Origin: Polytrichum commune
Lineage: Eukaryota; Streptophyta; Polytrichopsida; Polytrichales; Polytrichaceae
Length of the DNA: 64,000 bases
NCBI GenBank assembly: GCA_950295325.1
Contig: OX485804.1
Span: 34,284,001-34,348,000, forward strand
Direction: 5' to 3'
A program made the position numbers and the translations under genes. The notes beneath the pieces were generated by a model. It searched no databases. It saw only the letters and a list, made by a program, of their open reading frames with translations, and was not told the DNA's origin. Position 1 is the stretch's first letter. Each line of letters begins with the position of its first letter. Shown in pieces: positions 52,092 to 62,290 of this stretch.

Positions 52092-54363
52092 ATGAAGGCT
52101 TTGATTTTGGTCGGTGGGTTCGGCACCCGGCTGAGGCCACTCACACTGAGTGTGCCCAAGCCTCTGGTGGACTTCGCCAACAAGCCCATGATCTTGCACC
52201 AGGTGAGAGAGAGAGAGCGAGAGAGAGAGAGAGAGAGAGATTCTCTGTGAATGTTGGGTCACCCAAAATGGTGACTTTCTTTTCAGTGGGTGAGTGTAGT
52301 TGGCTCTTGCAATTTAGATCCATTGAGGAAGAAGGGTTGGAATTAGCAGTTTGCAAATTGTTGGTCGACTCCACCGACACTTAGATTACGCGGATCCGTA
52401 CCGGAAGTCACAAAATGCAGAGTAGTGGTGCAATGACGTGTGGTTTTTACATACATTCCCATGGAGGAGGAACGATATATTTTTTTTCCTTTTAAGAATG
52501 TGAATTGCTTCCGGATTGTCCTGGAAGGCATGTGTAGGTTTGAGTGTTTGGAGTTTTGGTCTTCATGGGGTTAAGCATTGTGATCATAATAGATGAGAGC
52601 CTCTTAGTTGCATAAAGGTCTGATTTTCATTTGAAATATATGACAGACACACCAAGGCTGTTGTTGGGTTAGGGTGTCCTATCTTTTCCCCGGCTTGAAA
52701 ATTATTTGTTCCGGCGCTTGATCAAGGTGGTGCAAATTTTGGGTGATAGCTCTGTAATGATATTCTGATTAACCCATTTTTTTCCCTTATTTTTTCTGGT
52801 GGTGCAGATCGAGGCCTTGAAGTCAGCAGGAGTCGATGAGGTCATTCTAGCCATCAACTACCAGCCTGAGGTACTTGAAGATAGAAATCTGTACTTTTCT
52901 GGTGTCTTGGGAGCATTATGAATCATTTGCACTGCTTCGGCTTATGGACTTGCTTATTGGTCATAAAGGTGTGAATGGTCATAGAAATGTGCTGGTTTGG
53001 GACTTGGGGCTAAGTTTTCCCTGACCTGTTCTGGTACATTTGCCAGGTTGCTAAAGATCATACTTATCACTGAAACAGGCGGTGATGAAGTTCCTGAGAC
53101 TTTGAGAAGAGGAAACAATTCTTATGATGTCATTCTGTCAGGTAATTTAGAGCCAAGTTTTGGGCTTCATGTTGCCCCTTTCTTTGAATTTTTTTTTGAA
53201 ATATTATGAGCTTTGAAACAGGTGATGATGAACTTCCTGAGAGATTTTGAGAAGAGCATTGGCATCAAGATTACCTGCTCACAGGAGACTGAACCCATGG
53301 GCACAGCAGGACCTCTTGCCTTGGCCAGAGAGAAGTTGGATGATGGCTCTGGCGATCCCTTCTTTGTCTTGAACTCTGATGTCATCAGCGAGTATCCTTT
53401 AAAGGAAATGATTGAATTCCACAAGAAACACGGTGGCGAAGCTACCATCATGGTCACCAAGGTAGACTGCTACACCTCTTCTCTGTGTTTTCCACTACCT
53501 TCATTGTGTAGTCTAGCGAGTGCAGCAAATCATTATTTTCTAATAGTATTGATGGTTCTTTGAACTAATCGCCTGGGTCTCTACAATTCAGTGTCCTCTC
53601 AAAATAGAGACGCTTTTAGTGGAAACAACTCGTCAAGTGGCCGTTTCAATCTTTAACAAGAAATTTCTGGCTGGCTTCTTTCCTTCTTCAGGTGGATGAG
53701 CCTTCGAAATATGGTGTGGTGGTCATGGACGAAGAGTCTGGCTGTGTGCAACGATTTGTTGAGAAGCCTGTGAAGTTTGTGGGGAACAAGATTAATGCAG
53801 GAATCTACCTGCTAAGTCCACAGACCTTGAAGAGAATAGAGCTTCGGCCGACTTCAATTGAGAAGGAAGTATTCCCCAAGATTGCTGCGGAGCGCAACTT
53901 GTTTGCAATGGTGTTACCTGGCTTCTGGATGGACATTGGCCAGCCTCGTGACTACAATATTGGGCTCAGATTGTACCTGGACTCTTTGAGGAAGAAGTCA
54001 CCCGAGAAGCTGGCAGCTGGGGCATCATACCTGGGCAATGTGATTGTGGACGAGAGTGCAACAATCGGGGATGGCTGTCTGATTGGGCCTGATGTCTCCA
54101 TTGGTCAAGGTTGCGTGATCGAAGCCGGTGTGCGCCTTTCGCGTTGCACAATCATGCGTGGCGTGCGTGTGAAGAAGCATGCTTGCATCTCAGGAAGCAT
54201 TGTGGGCTGGCATTGCACCATTGGACAGTGGGCGAGGATCGAAAATATGACCGTGTTGGGTGAAGATGTTCGTGTTTGTGATGAGATTTTCAGCAATGGC
54301 GGCGTTGTTCTTCCTCACAAGGAGATCAAAACCTCGATTCTGAAGCCGGAGATTGTCATGTAA
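52092..54363 (+). CDS. CYT1/VTC1 (GMPP): GDP-mannose pyrophosphorylase (mannose-1-phosphate guanylyltransferase), four exons
   Basis: It makes GDP-mannose and pyrophosphate from mannose-1-phosphate and GTP in the cytosol, feeding ascorbate synthesis, cell-wall mannans, N-glycans and GPI anchors. Coding exons are 52092-52202, 52808-52870, 53222-53461 and 53692-54363, all joined in phase 0 with GT-AG introns. They encode 37, 21, 80 and 223 codons, 361 in total, the usual plant length. The nucleotidyltransferase domain shows [11 protein letters not shown] (8-18), the PKPLVDF box (22-28), LNSDV with the metal-binding Asp at 111, FVEKP (160-164), NAGIY (173-177) and FWMDIGQP with Asp 219. A left-handed beta-helix of hexapeptide repeats fills about 253-361. 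Pro22 and Pro89, mutated in Arabidopsis vtc1-1 and cyt1-1, are present. The start is the first ATG in over 600 nt. Nothing suggests loss of function. Confidence 0.97.
52203..52807 (+). other. GMPP intron 1 (605 bp) with GA microsatellite
   Basis: It starts GTGAGAGAG and ends GGTGGTGCAG. A GA run with one GC interruption fills 52205-52240, beginning inside the donor site itself, so changes in repeat length would alter the sequence next to the 5' splice site. The rest is T-rich as usual for a plant intron. Confidence 0.9.
52871..53221 (+). other. GMPP intron 2 (351 bp)
   Basis: It starts GTACTTGAAG and ends GCTTTGAAACAG. It holds a partial copy of the downstream acceptor and exon 3 start (53071-53116). 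Confidence 0.9.
53071..53116 (+). pseudogene. Decayed partial duplicate of the start of GMPP exon 3, with decoy acceptor
   Basis: The sequence TGAAACAGGCGGTGATGAAG, followed by TTCCTGAGAC and TTTGAGAAGAG, matches the true junction at 53214 (TGAAACAGG, TGATGATGAAC, TTCCTGAGA, GATTTTGAGAAGAG). It differs by a few substitutions and a 2-bp loss. If its AG at 53077-53078 were used, reading would enter AVMKFLRL and then a TGA, ending the protein at about residue 66. Confidence 0.75.
53462..53691 (+). other. GMPP intron 3 (230 bp)
   Basis: It starts GTAGACTGCT and ends TTTCCTTCTTCAG, with a good pyrimidine tract. It splits the Lys-Val junction of the [11 protein letters not shown] motif in phase 0. 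Confidence 0.9.
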
Positions 54364-55180
54364 CACTCTCCTGTGGGTAATCATCCCTACCATACACAGG
54401 CTGACAGCTTGTATTTTAGATCAATACAGGAGTGCATGGCACCAAGCACCAGGTTGGATTATTTTGTGTTTTTATCGACGAAGACATGTTAATGGGAGCT
54501 GTTGCTAGGTGGCCATGGACACCTTCTTAATTACCTACCCAATGAACCATGTGCACTGCTCTGGGTAGTATATCTGGGATTCACTAGAGTTTCTGAGGTT
54601 TTCAACCGAAATTTTGTCATATATGCACAGGCCTGCACATGCCTACTAAGAGAAGTCAGAGATGGAGACTGCATCCAATAGACAACCATTTTATACAATC
54701 AAATTACTTTTATACGCTCAGATTAGTTTAGGTAGGTTAGTTTTGACGGCAACGATAGAGGGAGGATTTTTGTCCTGCTAGTTAGCTTAGTTAGTGCACC
54801 TTGTAGAGCTTGGCCATGTATACACCCTTCCCTTAGATGACGCTCAAGACATTGACATTCTGATTGTGCAGGATGTGTATCACAATAAGCTTTCTGAAGA
54901 GAGACTTGTCAGTACAGTTAGGAATTGATCTTCAAAGGAGGCCTTCCGATACTCACATGGCCATTGCCTTTGAGTTTGTTATTATAGGGTGTTTACTTGA
55001 ATAGAGATTTATATCCTGCCAAAATCAGACAGAAACTTCACTTCATTGAGACCTTGCAGTGTCCTTGGGTCTCATTCTGGTGCGTCAAGGCTTTCATTTA
55101 ACAGCCTTTTGTTGGTTGGCTATTGATGAATGTTGTAATGTCATGATGTTCAAAATGAATGAATATTACGTCCGCTCCTC
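54364..55180 (+). other. GMPP 3' untranslated and downstream region
   Basis: There is no coding signal after the TAA at 54361-54363. Plausible poly-A guidance lies at about 55131-55170 (TTGTAATGTC, then AATGAATGAATATTAC), which would give a long 3' UTR of about 800 nt. A nearer candidate around 54405-54430 (CTTGTATTTTAGATCAATAC) is also possible. Confidence 0.45.
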
Positions 55181-55446
55181 TAACATGCTGGTTTGTTTGC
55201 TTACATATTAGTCATCATACTTGACTTTGCTTATACTGATCAATTTGGTCAAGGATGATGTTTTGCACAGCTTCAAGTTTCTAACTTAGAATGCAAATGT
55301 ACCCATTGCAATCTCAAGTCCAAGAAGGTGAAGAAGCTCTGCACTGAGCTGATTTCAACCCTATGAGATGCATATAATCAACCGAACAATTTATATGAGA
55401 TTGAAATGAAATAAGATTGATATTAAAGGCCGGAAAGCCAAAAGGC
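55181..55446. other. Intergenic DNA downstream of GMPP
   Basis: The last part (about 55430-55446) is the non-coding tail of the minus-strand relic that follows. Nothing else was recognised. Confidence 0.4.
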
Positions 55447-55671
55447 TTATGGGACTCGGTGCATCATAATAATGTACCAAGAGTCATGGAGTGCAGTAGT
55501 CTCCATGAGGTAGAGACTAATATCAGCTTGATGGTCCAATTGAACGAAAAACTTGAGACTCCGTAACACTACATTCTTAAACAGTGATTGGAACGTTCTT
55601 GTACATAATAGAATTATATAGGGGACACTATATAAAGTCTCACTTTCAACTACATTACATGGGCAAAACAT
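55447..55671 (-). pseudogene. Retroelement C-terminal relic, homologous to 14647-15264
   Basis: The minus strand reads FCPCNVVESETLYSVPYI, then RTFQSLFKNVVLRSLKFFVQ, then DHQADISLYLMETTALHDSW. These line up with the CPFCPYVEVENKAHF, RDKFQSLFENAI and IYLTEATILCH segments of the 14.6 kb relic. The zinc-knuckle His and last Cys are lost. The upstream part of the protein is absent, since the TA-flanked MITE at 55676-56037 abuts the relic. It lies tail-to-tail with the GMPP gene. Confidence 0.55.
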
Positions 55672-55675
55672 ACTA

Positions 55676-56037
55676 CACTAAATATGATATTTAGTGTCAT
55701 GGTATTTAATGTCACTATGGTAACTTTTTGGATGACACTTCTTGAGAACGAGTTTACAAATACTTGTCATGGATGATGGATGAGTTCATCCATTTGCCCA
55801 AAACCCTACCTTCTCTTGTCACCAACTTGTGATGAACTATTGTCATGTATGATTGAAATTTGGAAGAAAAATCACTCTGTAAATGACAGTAATTGTCACA
55901 CTGTAAATCTATAATCATCCAAAGGAATGACAAAGTATGCGGGGTTAACATTTAGTGTTTGTGACACTACACCGTGGTTTACAGTTAGTATTGAGCAAGA
56001 CAATTAGAATCGGTGACGCCAAATATCATATTTAGTG
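55676..56037. mobile_element. MITE with palindromic termini, type B (complete)
   Basis: It is flanked by TA on both sides (55674-55675 and 56038-56039). The left terminus is CACTAAATAT, G, ATATTTAGTG, then TCA. The right terminus is the inverse with two changes. The interior matches 1437-1665. It is 362 bp and non-coding. Confidence 0.8.
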
Positions 56038-56039
56038 TA

Positions 56040-57952
56040 GATCCTCCAGGTGCTCTCAATTGCATAAAGAAAAAGCAGAAGGGACAATAAAAAGAAAGAA
56101 CACTGGCACATGTATAGCACGTTGTAGTTATGCTCAGAGTGAAACAATTATATTACTTCCTTAAACCGCTACTCATGCTTAGCTGTGATTCATGCAGTCG
56201 GCGGGGGAAGAGTAGAGTAAAATATAATGACAGTTTGGCACCTCCTTATTTTGGGATTCTAATGTTTTATTTAGGAATTGATGTGATTGAAATGCAAAGA
56301 CTTTCCCAGCAAACATACTGAAGCTGCAAACTATTTACAGTGCATGGCTTCACATAATAGAATGTTCACTTCCTAGGGAAGGTTGGTTGCCATCTGGCAG
56401 GATTGATTCTGAAAGAAAGTATTTAAAAAAAAACATCAGGACCCGACAATCCATTAAGTACAGTAGTAGTTCCCCGTATTGTGGACGAGAACGGGGAGGT
56501 GAACATTCTCATTGCTCAAAACACGAGGTCCAAGGAAAGGCAAGTCCAGCTGGGTTTCCCTTTTGTCCCCTATGTTGGGTTGGCATCTCCCCGTTTCATG
56601 CTTCATGCTAAAAGTTGAGGAAAGGCCGATTCCAACATGATACAATAACTTATGGAACGCTATGGTGACCACTAAGTTAAACGATGTGTGAGAGAGAGAG
56701 AGCTGGGTTTTTTTCTTAAGTAGATCTATGCTTACATTCAAGTATAGTCCCTTCATATAACATTCTCTTGTTTAGAGGCCAAACCATTCTTTTACATACA
56801 AATGTACCAAAACTAGATTGCAAGTCACTATAAGATGGAATGGGTTCCACCTCACACTCCTCTCCATCACAATCATCATCCGAGACATTAGAAGTCCCAC
56901 CAATACATTGTAACTGGATGTGTAGTTTTTATCATCCATATTATGGTTGTATTTCATTCGTTAACATTTATAGAATCAAATTTACAAAGAAGGGAGTACC
57001 ATTTTGTTAACAGTTAACACGTTTAACATTTATAGTGTGCAATATGTGGGGAGTAGAAGAAAGTTAACATTTAGAGAAGGTTAACACTTATAGGTGTAAC
57101 ATTTATAGAGGGTGGACCATATCTATGTACCCATCAAAACTTGGGAGAGTGGGTAGGACCATCCCTCTTGGCCAGTTCCTTGCATACTTATCTTTAAACT
57201 TTTAATACTATCTCCTCTTGGTATATGTCAAAAAACATTTAAACCCTTGAGTATCAAAGCTACTAAGGCTGCAACCTTTGTGCTAGTAAACAATGCATGG
57301 TATTTCATATCCAATATTTACAAAGTCAAACTCAAAAGACTACATATTTGCAATGTACTTCAAAGTTGAGTCACAAACCAAAAATGCCATGTATCTCACT
57401 ATACACTTAAGCATTATACACATATATTTTTGCATAAAGATGATACACAAAACCTATGAGTGCCGTTCAAGTTGTGAAGGGTCTACCTCACCCGTGCCCA
57501 TGCCACCAACCAAATCCAAAGAGAGGGTTAGTAACGCACACGAGGTGAATAACAACAGAACCCAACTGTTATCTATGTCACACGAATAATTACAACATAA
57601 CCATATATTTTGTATTAGAGCATACTCAATACTACCATTGAGTGTTTTACTTGATCCTTAGCTATTTGAAGCCTTAGTGTCCGTAACTTGAGGTAGTTTA
57701 CATGCACTTCCCACAAGCTCACACTCTTTACACTAATCCTTGGAGTTACTTAAGTTAAACAATCATTTTGTTTTACCCTTGAAAAGGAGGCTCTCGTGTC
57801 TCCTTCCCCTTAATATAGGATTAGACACACCTTTTTGAACCCTAAAGTAAATAGTTCTTAGGGGTTATGTGCTAAAGGCTATGTAAATCATTTATGGCTA
57901 GAGAGACCCTCAATGTATATCATAGTATGCATCCCAAATGTTACTTTTCTAA
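56040..57952. other. AT-rich intergenic DNA, nothing recognised
   Basis: A GA microsatellite lies at about 56690-56702. Repeated AACATTTATAG-type words occur at 56962-57110. There are no gene-like frames. Confidence 0.45.
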
Positions 57953-58067
57953 AGACCTCAAATTAGTTTACTTGCGGTCATTTGACATGAATTGGCAACA
58001 AACCTCTAGGGGGTCAAGTTTTTATGTTGAATGGATGAGAGGTGCGCACGTATGCGATAGTTCCCTC
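57953..58067. mobile_element. MITE family W, right-part fragment
   Basis: CTCAAATTAGTTTACTTGCGGTCATTTGA, AGGGGGTCAAGTTTTTATGTTG, GGATGAGAGGT and a terminal CGTATGCGATAGTTCCCTC match the right half of the complete copies. The left half is missing. Confidence 0.5.
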
Positions 58068-58502
58068 TCTTCCCAATAAACCCGTCTAGGGTTGGGTGTA
58101 CTTATATGGGGGTTTGGTGTTAAGTAGTTCATGTTTGAAAGGATCATTACAATATTTAGCACACCCGATTACCAAGAGGATGTGAAATTTGGCAAGGTTG
58201 TATGTCCTATGGTGAGTGACATGTGTGATATCTACAAAGTTCTTATTTTGCTTACCTATTTACTGACCACATCTCACCCACTTACCTGCCTTCCATGGGT
58301 GGCATTTGGTTGTATCAAGATAATTTTTTTAGTGAGAGATGCAATGGAGGTAAGGCACATAACACATTTCAAACATGCTCAAATTTTGATTCATATGCAT
58401 GGGCCATTATATGACAAGGGTGATTAGACATATGTCATGGTATGTATTTGCATCTAGGTCATTAATACGAGCTCCAATCCCCCCCTTCCCCTCCAAAAAA
58501 AC
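58068..58502. other. Intergenic DNA, nothing recognised
   Basis: No coding or repeat signal beyond short frames. Confidence 0.4.
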
Positions 58503-59319
58503 AAAAGGGTCCATTCACGGTTGGGGTACTACTTTTGGGACAAAGGACTTAAGGACTATGTCGCATTGGATCTCGGCGTTTATCATGATTTACTATTATT
58601 TGATCAATAAAATTTAAATACATAAGTATGTAGTTCATAGGCTTTATCAAGAAAGATATTATTTATTATTAAATAATCACCAATAATGGATAAATTCCCT
58701 ATGAAATGAGTAGATAAGTCATAAAACTTGTAAAGAGGTCATATGACTTGTTTGGGCCACATCAATGGCAACTTTTACTATTCAAGTGTACATCAGAGGT
58801 CAATTTTTTCCTGTTTTGCATCCTAGTACCTTGGTGTAAGTGTCATGTGTCCATACATATATTTTTTAATGTCCAACTCTAATACTAAACGTTCTTTTTT
58901 CATGTAGCCATGATTTTGTGTATTGTTAGCCATGTTTGGTGCCACATGTAAAGCTATACAATTGGTATGCAATACATTTTTGGTTCTATTGGTACACACT
59001 TGAACGATGATTGTGAAGAAAAAAATTGGGATCATTTCGATTATTTTTTGTTGCCCTTTTCATTCCTTGATCCCAAGGTGAACAATTTTGACAGCACCCA
59101 TGAATGTCCTTTAAGGAATCAAAATGATATCTTAGATGACCCTATTCCTTGTAAATTAACTTTGTCGGTGTACTCAATATGGAGTATGAAATGTAGGTAT
59201 GATCCAAAATATGCTCCACAATACAAATCTAAGCACACCAAGTATGTAAAGTTGTCTAAAATAGTTCTTAAACCGTTAGACACCCAAAAGTAGTACCCCA
59301 ACCATGAATGCCCCCAAAA
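58503..59319. mobile_element. TIR element with a 108-codon frame
   Basis: The left end (GGGTCCATTCACGGTTGGGG, TACTACTTTTGGGA) is mirrored by the right end (CCCAAAAGTAGTACCCCAAC, CATGAATGCCCCC), about 35 bp of inverse similarity. The internal frame at 58967-59293 ends inside the right TIR. No target duplication could be fixed, and the superfamily is unknown. Confidence 0.55.
58967..59293 (+). CDS. Unrecognised 108-codon frame inside a TIR element
   Basis: I do not recognise this protein. The frame opens at a non-ATG codon (TTG-type start of the stretch) and encodes a hydrophilic product. It has an acidic patch (NDDCEEKNWDHFDYF), two Cys (CPLRN and IPCKLTL) and a basic C-terminus rich in Lys. 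It has no signal peptide or membrane segment. The stop codon lies within the terminal inverted repeat, so the frame belongs to the element, perhaps as a captured or decayed exon. It may simply be a chance open stretch. Confidence 0.25.
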   Translation: MQYIFGSIGTHLNDDCEEKNWDHFDYFLLPFSFLDPKVNNFDSTHECPLRNQNDILDDPIPCKLTLSVYSIWSMKCRYDPKYAPQYKSKHTKYVKLSKIVLKPLDTQK

Positions 59320-59404
59320 TTAATAAAAAATAATCATATTACATAGACATTTCATTTATTTTCAAAGATAGGGAAGGAAACAAAAATATTTCTAGCGTAG
59401 GGGG

Positions 59405-60440
59405 TTTCAACGGCCCATTAGAAGCACACATAGCAACCAAACTACCTGAATACCTGAGTATCTTGAGAGCAAAACTACTTGAACTTTTACTTGCAATAGA
59501 ACACACCTAGACACTTTGCCACAAACACATTCATCTTCATAGACAACCTCAATAGCATAGATCTCTTACTAAACCACATGAGACACCCCTCCTCCCAAAA
59601 CAACCACCTTGACAAACTCCTCATCACACACATTACAAGTGCCATCAAGATTTCTCAACACAACATTAGCATAAAAAAAATTAGAGCCCACACAAACATC
59701 CTTGGCAATGATGAAGCAAATAAATTAGCCAAATATGGTGCACTAGAATCTCGAATTGTAAGGACCCCTTCCACCACATAGGCCACCAAACACCATTCTA
59801 GCCCTCCATCCACGATGACTCATTTAGAAAAATTTTAAAACTACATAGAAAACGAATATGAGCCCCATATGATATGCTACAAACACAATAGCAAATGTGA
59901 AAAATAGCTATCCACCAATGACCTCCATCTAAAATGGTCCAACCGTATATGGGACACATCATGGATCATTGATGCATAGGTCACCCAAGTCCTCAAATTG
60001 CACTATGGTAAATACATAAGAAACTACTAAAATAAATACACCTCAAACAAAACATCTTTATATTATGTAACCTTTGCTCACTAAAGGAAAATGGCACTTG
60101 CCTGCACCTCCTATCATGTTGTACAAATAAACACATAAACAACTTCCACACAAATAAACAAAGTAGTACATGCACTAGCCAACACTAGCCTAACCCACCC
60201 CAACACAAGGTGCTTTACACTTATAAGGGTCGACAAGATTGAAGGCAAAACACTAGAATATACCATACCATTGTGGCTCCTCCCCTGCACATGCTACCTC
60301 TAAAAATGCAAATAACCTGCTAGGTTACCCCCAAACATACTATGCATCTTAGGCACACCACACACCCAAGGAAGGCACCTCTATATGTAATTGGCATACA
60401 CGTGCAAGAACCAAGCATTTGTGTAGGGGATATTGATCTT
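59405..60440 (+). mobile_element. Non-LTR retroelement remnant 3 (RNase H and zinc-knuckle tail)
   Basis: This relic overlaps in content with remnant 1 but extends further 3'. An AKLLELLLAIE helix holds the RNase H Glu region. It is followed by FIFIDNLNSIDLL (Asp at 59542) and IRAHTNILGNDEANKLAKYG. After the domain, segments around 59900 (LKWSNRIWDTSWI) and 60066-60126 (CNLC, then CLHLLSCC) form a CCHC-type zinc-knuckle tail typical of LINE ORF2 proteins. A further Pro/Cys-rich tail reads TIPLWLLPCTCYL. Several stops and frameshifts interrupt it. Confidence 0.75.
59530..59781 (+). pseudogene. RNase H domain, catalytic Asp replaced by Asn
   Basis: The open frame covers IDNLNSIDLLLNHMRHPSS, then DKLLITHITSAIKI and IRAHTNILGNDEANKLAKYG. 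In the last block the usual NExAD signature reads NDEAN, so the final catalytic Asp is Asn. The layout matches remnant 1 (IFTDNLNTIYLISNHIQHP and RAHTGITRNEIADTLANEG), showing they belong to one family. The N-terminal TDGS block is not recognisable here. Confidence 0.7.
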
Positions 60441-61839
60441 GGTCTTTGAAGGGACTTGTGCAAAATGACAATGAAAATTGAAAACTAGCTCAACATGCTT
60501 TTAACCCAAAAAAACCTCCCCCCCCCCTCCCTTGTTTCATCCACATCAAACTAAATCTTATCCACATTGCTTGAAAAGTCATTTATGTTTCCCACGAACC
60601 CCTGCTATTTATTGACATAACTTAACTTACCCTCTAAACGTACTCATCATGCAAAACATTTAATTTTTTTGAAAACAAATCATTCCAATTCTTGTTAGGC
60701 CAAATTACTTGTGAATATATAATAGAGCCTAATGTAGATCTAAACAAGATAGACATATTTATGACTTACAAATTTTTTTCCACCCTACCTTTCATCACAT
60801 GACGTTTCTACATGAATCACTAGTGAACCTTGGGGGGGGGGGGGGGGGGGGGAATGGGGGGTGCATTCGTTGTTAAAACAAAATGAGTTTTTATTGTGCC
60901 TAGGGGTTACAAAACATATATAAGGTATTATTTATTCTAGCTTTGTAAATATACTAGGCATATTATTCATATACTCCTACTTATATTTCTACCTTTAGGC
61001 CCATAGCAATTAGAATAAAGTGGATAATCTGTAAGAGATCCAAATGAATATTTCATCCAATATGTGAGTTGAATGGTACTTCCACATTATCAAATGATAA
61101 GTTGACTAGAATCAAGTATGGTAGGTTGTATGCCAAACCTAAAGTTCGACTATCTAGAGCCAGGGATAATGATTACTCATTGAAATTGAGATGTGATTAT
61201 GCAATATCGTTTGTCTTTCAAGCAATAGTTGAAGAAGTGAAGAAAAAAGGGATAGAACAATAAAATCAACTAAAATATTGACCACCAAGATTTGGTATTT
61301 GGGAAGGGTCTAGAACCGGCCTTCTAATATGGAAATAAGGTTATGTTGGTATCAAAATAAGAATGGGTCAATGTGGACCTACGATTTGACAAATCATTTG
61401 ATGGTAGAGTTAGAAACCGTCATTGCATTGGCTATAATGATTTATATTATAGAAACACTTTTGTATGAGTTACATCCAATGAATGAACGAGTGTTTAATG
61501 AGTTCATTAGTGATAAATAAATATGTCTTCCTAAGAGTATTTTAGCCATATGATCTTTCTAGTGTATAAATAAGATTGGGTTCTATGTAATTTATTTATT
61601 TCTCACTTGTGAATGTATCCGAGGGGATTTCCTACCTACATATCGTATGTATATCATTTTCAAGAGGGGGAAATTCTTATATATTAGGGTATTAATTTCA
61701 GGGTCATGCACGCACGTAGTTCCCGGTTCTAACAGTGAGTGCACCTCCCGTGTAGTGAATGCCCCCAAGACCGCACAATACCTACAAATGATCCCCTTGG
61801 ACACCTCATTTCAACCTAGAAGTACAAATTTTTGAATTC
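60441..61839. other. Intergenic DNA with G21 run; two unplaced frames
   Basis: A run of 21 G at 60832-60852 is the longest homopolymer in the window. Frames at 61069-61263 (a KYGRLYAKPKVRLSRARDND segment) and 61329-61520 (+) are contiguous in direction but match no family I know. They could be remains of a repeat-encoded protein. Confidence 0.35.
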
Positions 61840-62290
61840 ACATATTGCAATGACGGATTCCTCCAAGCAACCACCACAAGATTGTTTTTAAAAAAAAGAA
61901 GAAGTGATATCCTCCAACATTACGAACCCAACATGTATGGACGGTTCTGCCCCCGATAATCATCACAACATGCATTAGAGGTACCATCTACAACGCCACC
62001 ACCAAAAGCTTTCTAGACCTTGAAATCCCTACCAACAAAGTCCACAAACTTATGAAAGCCTTTTCACAAATCTCTATTAGATACCAAACACACATCTTAA
62101 TAAATGGAAACTTGAAAAGAATTAAGACCTAAATCCACTAGACTAAACAAAATTGTCACCACCTCAAATTATATGTAGCAAACTTCGATAATAACTAACT
62201 AACCACTAGTCCACCTAATATAGGCATTAAGTTGTCTCCACCCCCCAAGCCTACACAAACATGGGTAGAAATGGTGAACGACAACAAATA
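61840..62290 (+). pseudogene. C/A-rich coding relic, possibly LINE ORF1
   Basis: In one frame it reads RGTIYNATTKSFLDLEIPTN, then KVHKLMKAFSQISI, then HILINGNLKRIKT and, after stops, LSPPPKPTQTWVEMVNDNK. The composition matches the other LINE relics, and a helical region followed by a Pro-rich stretch and TWVEMV suits an ORF1 N-terminal region. It lies 1.4 kb downstream of remnant 3 in the same orientation, so it may mark a separate insertion. I recognise no catalytic motif. Confidence 0.4.
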
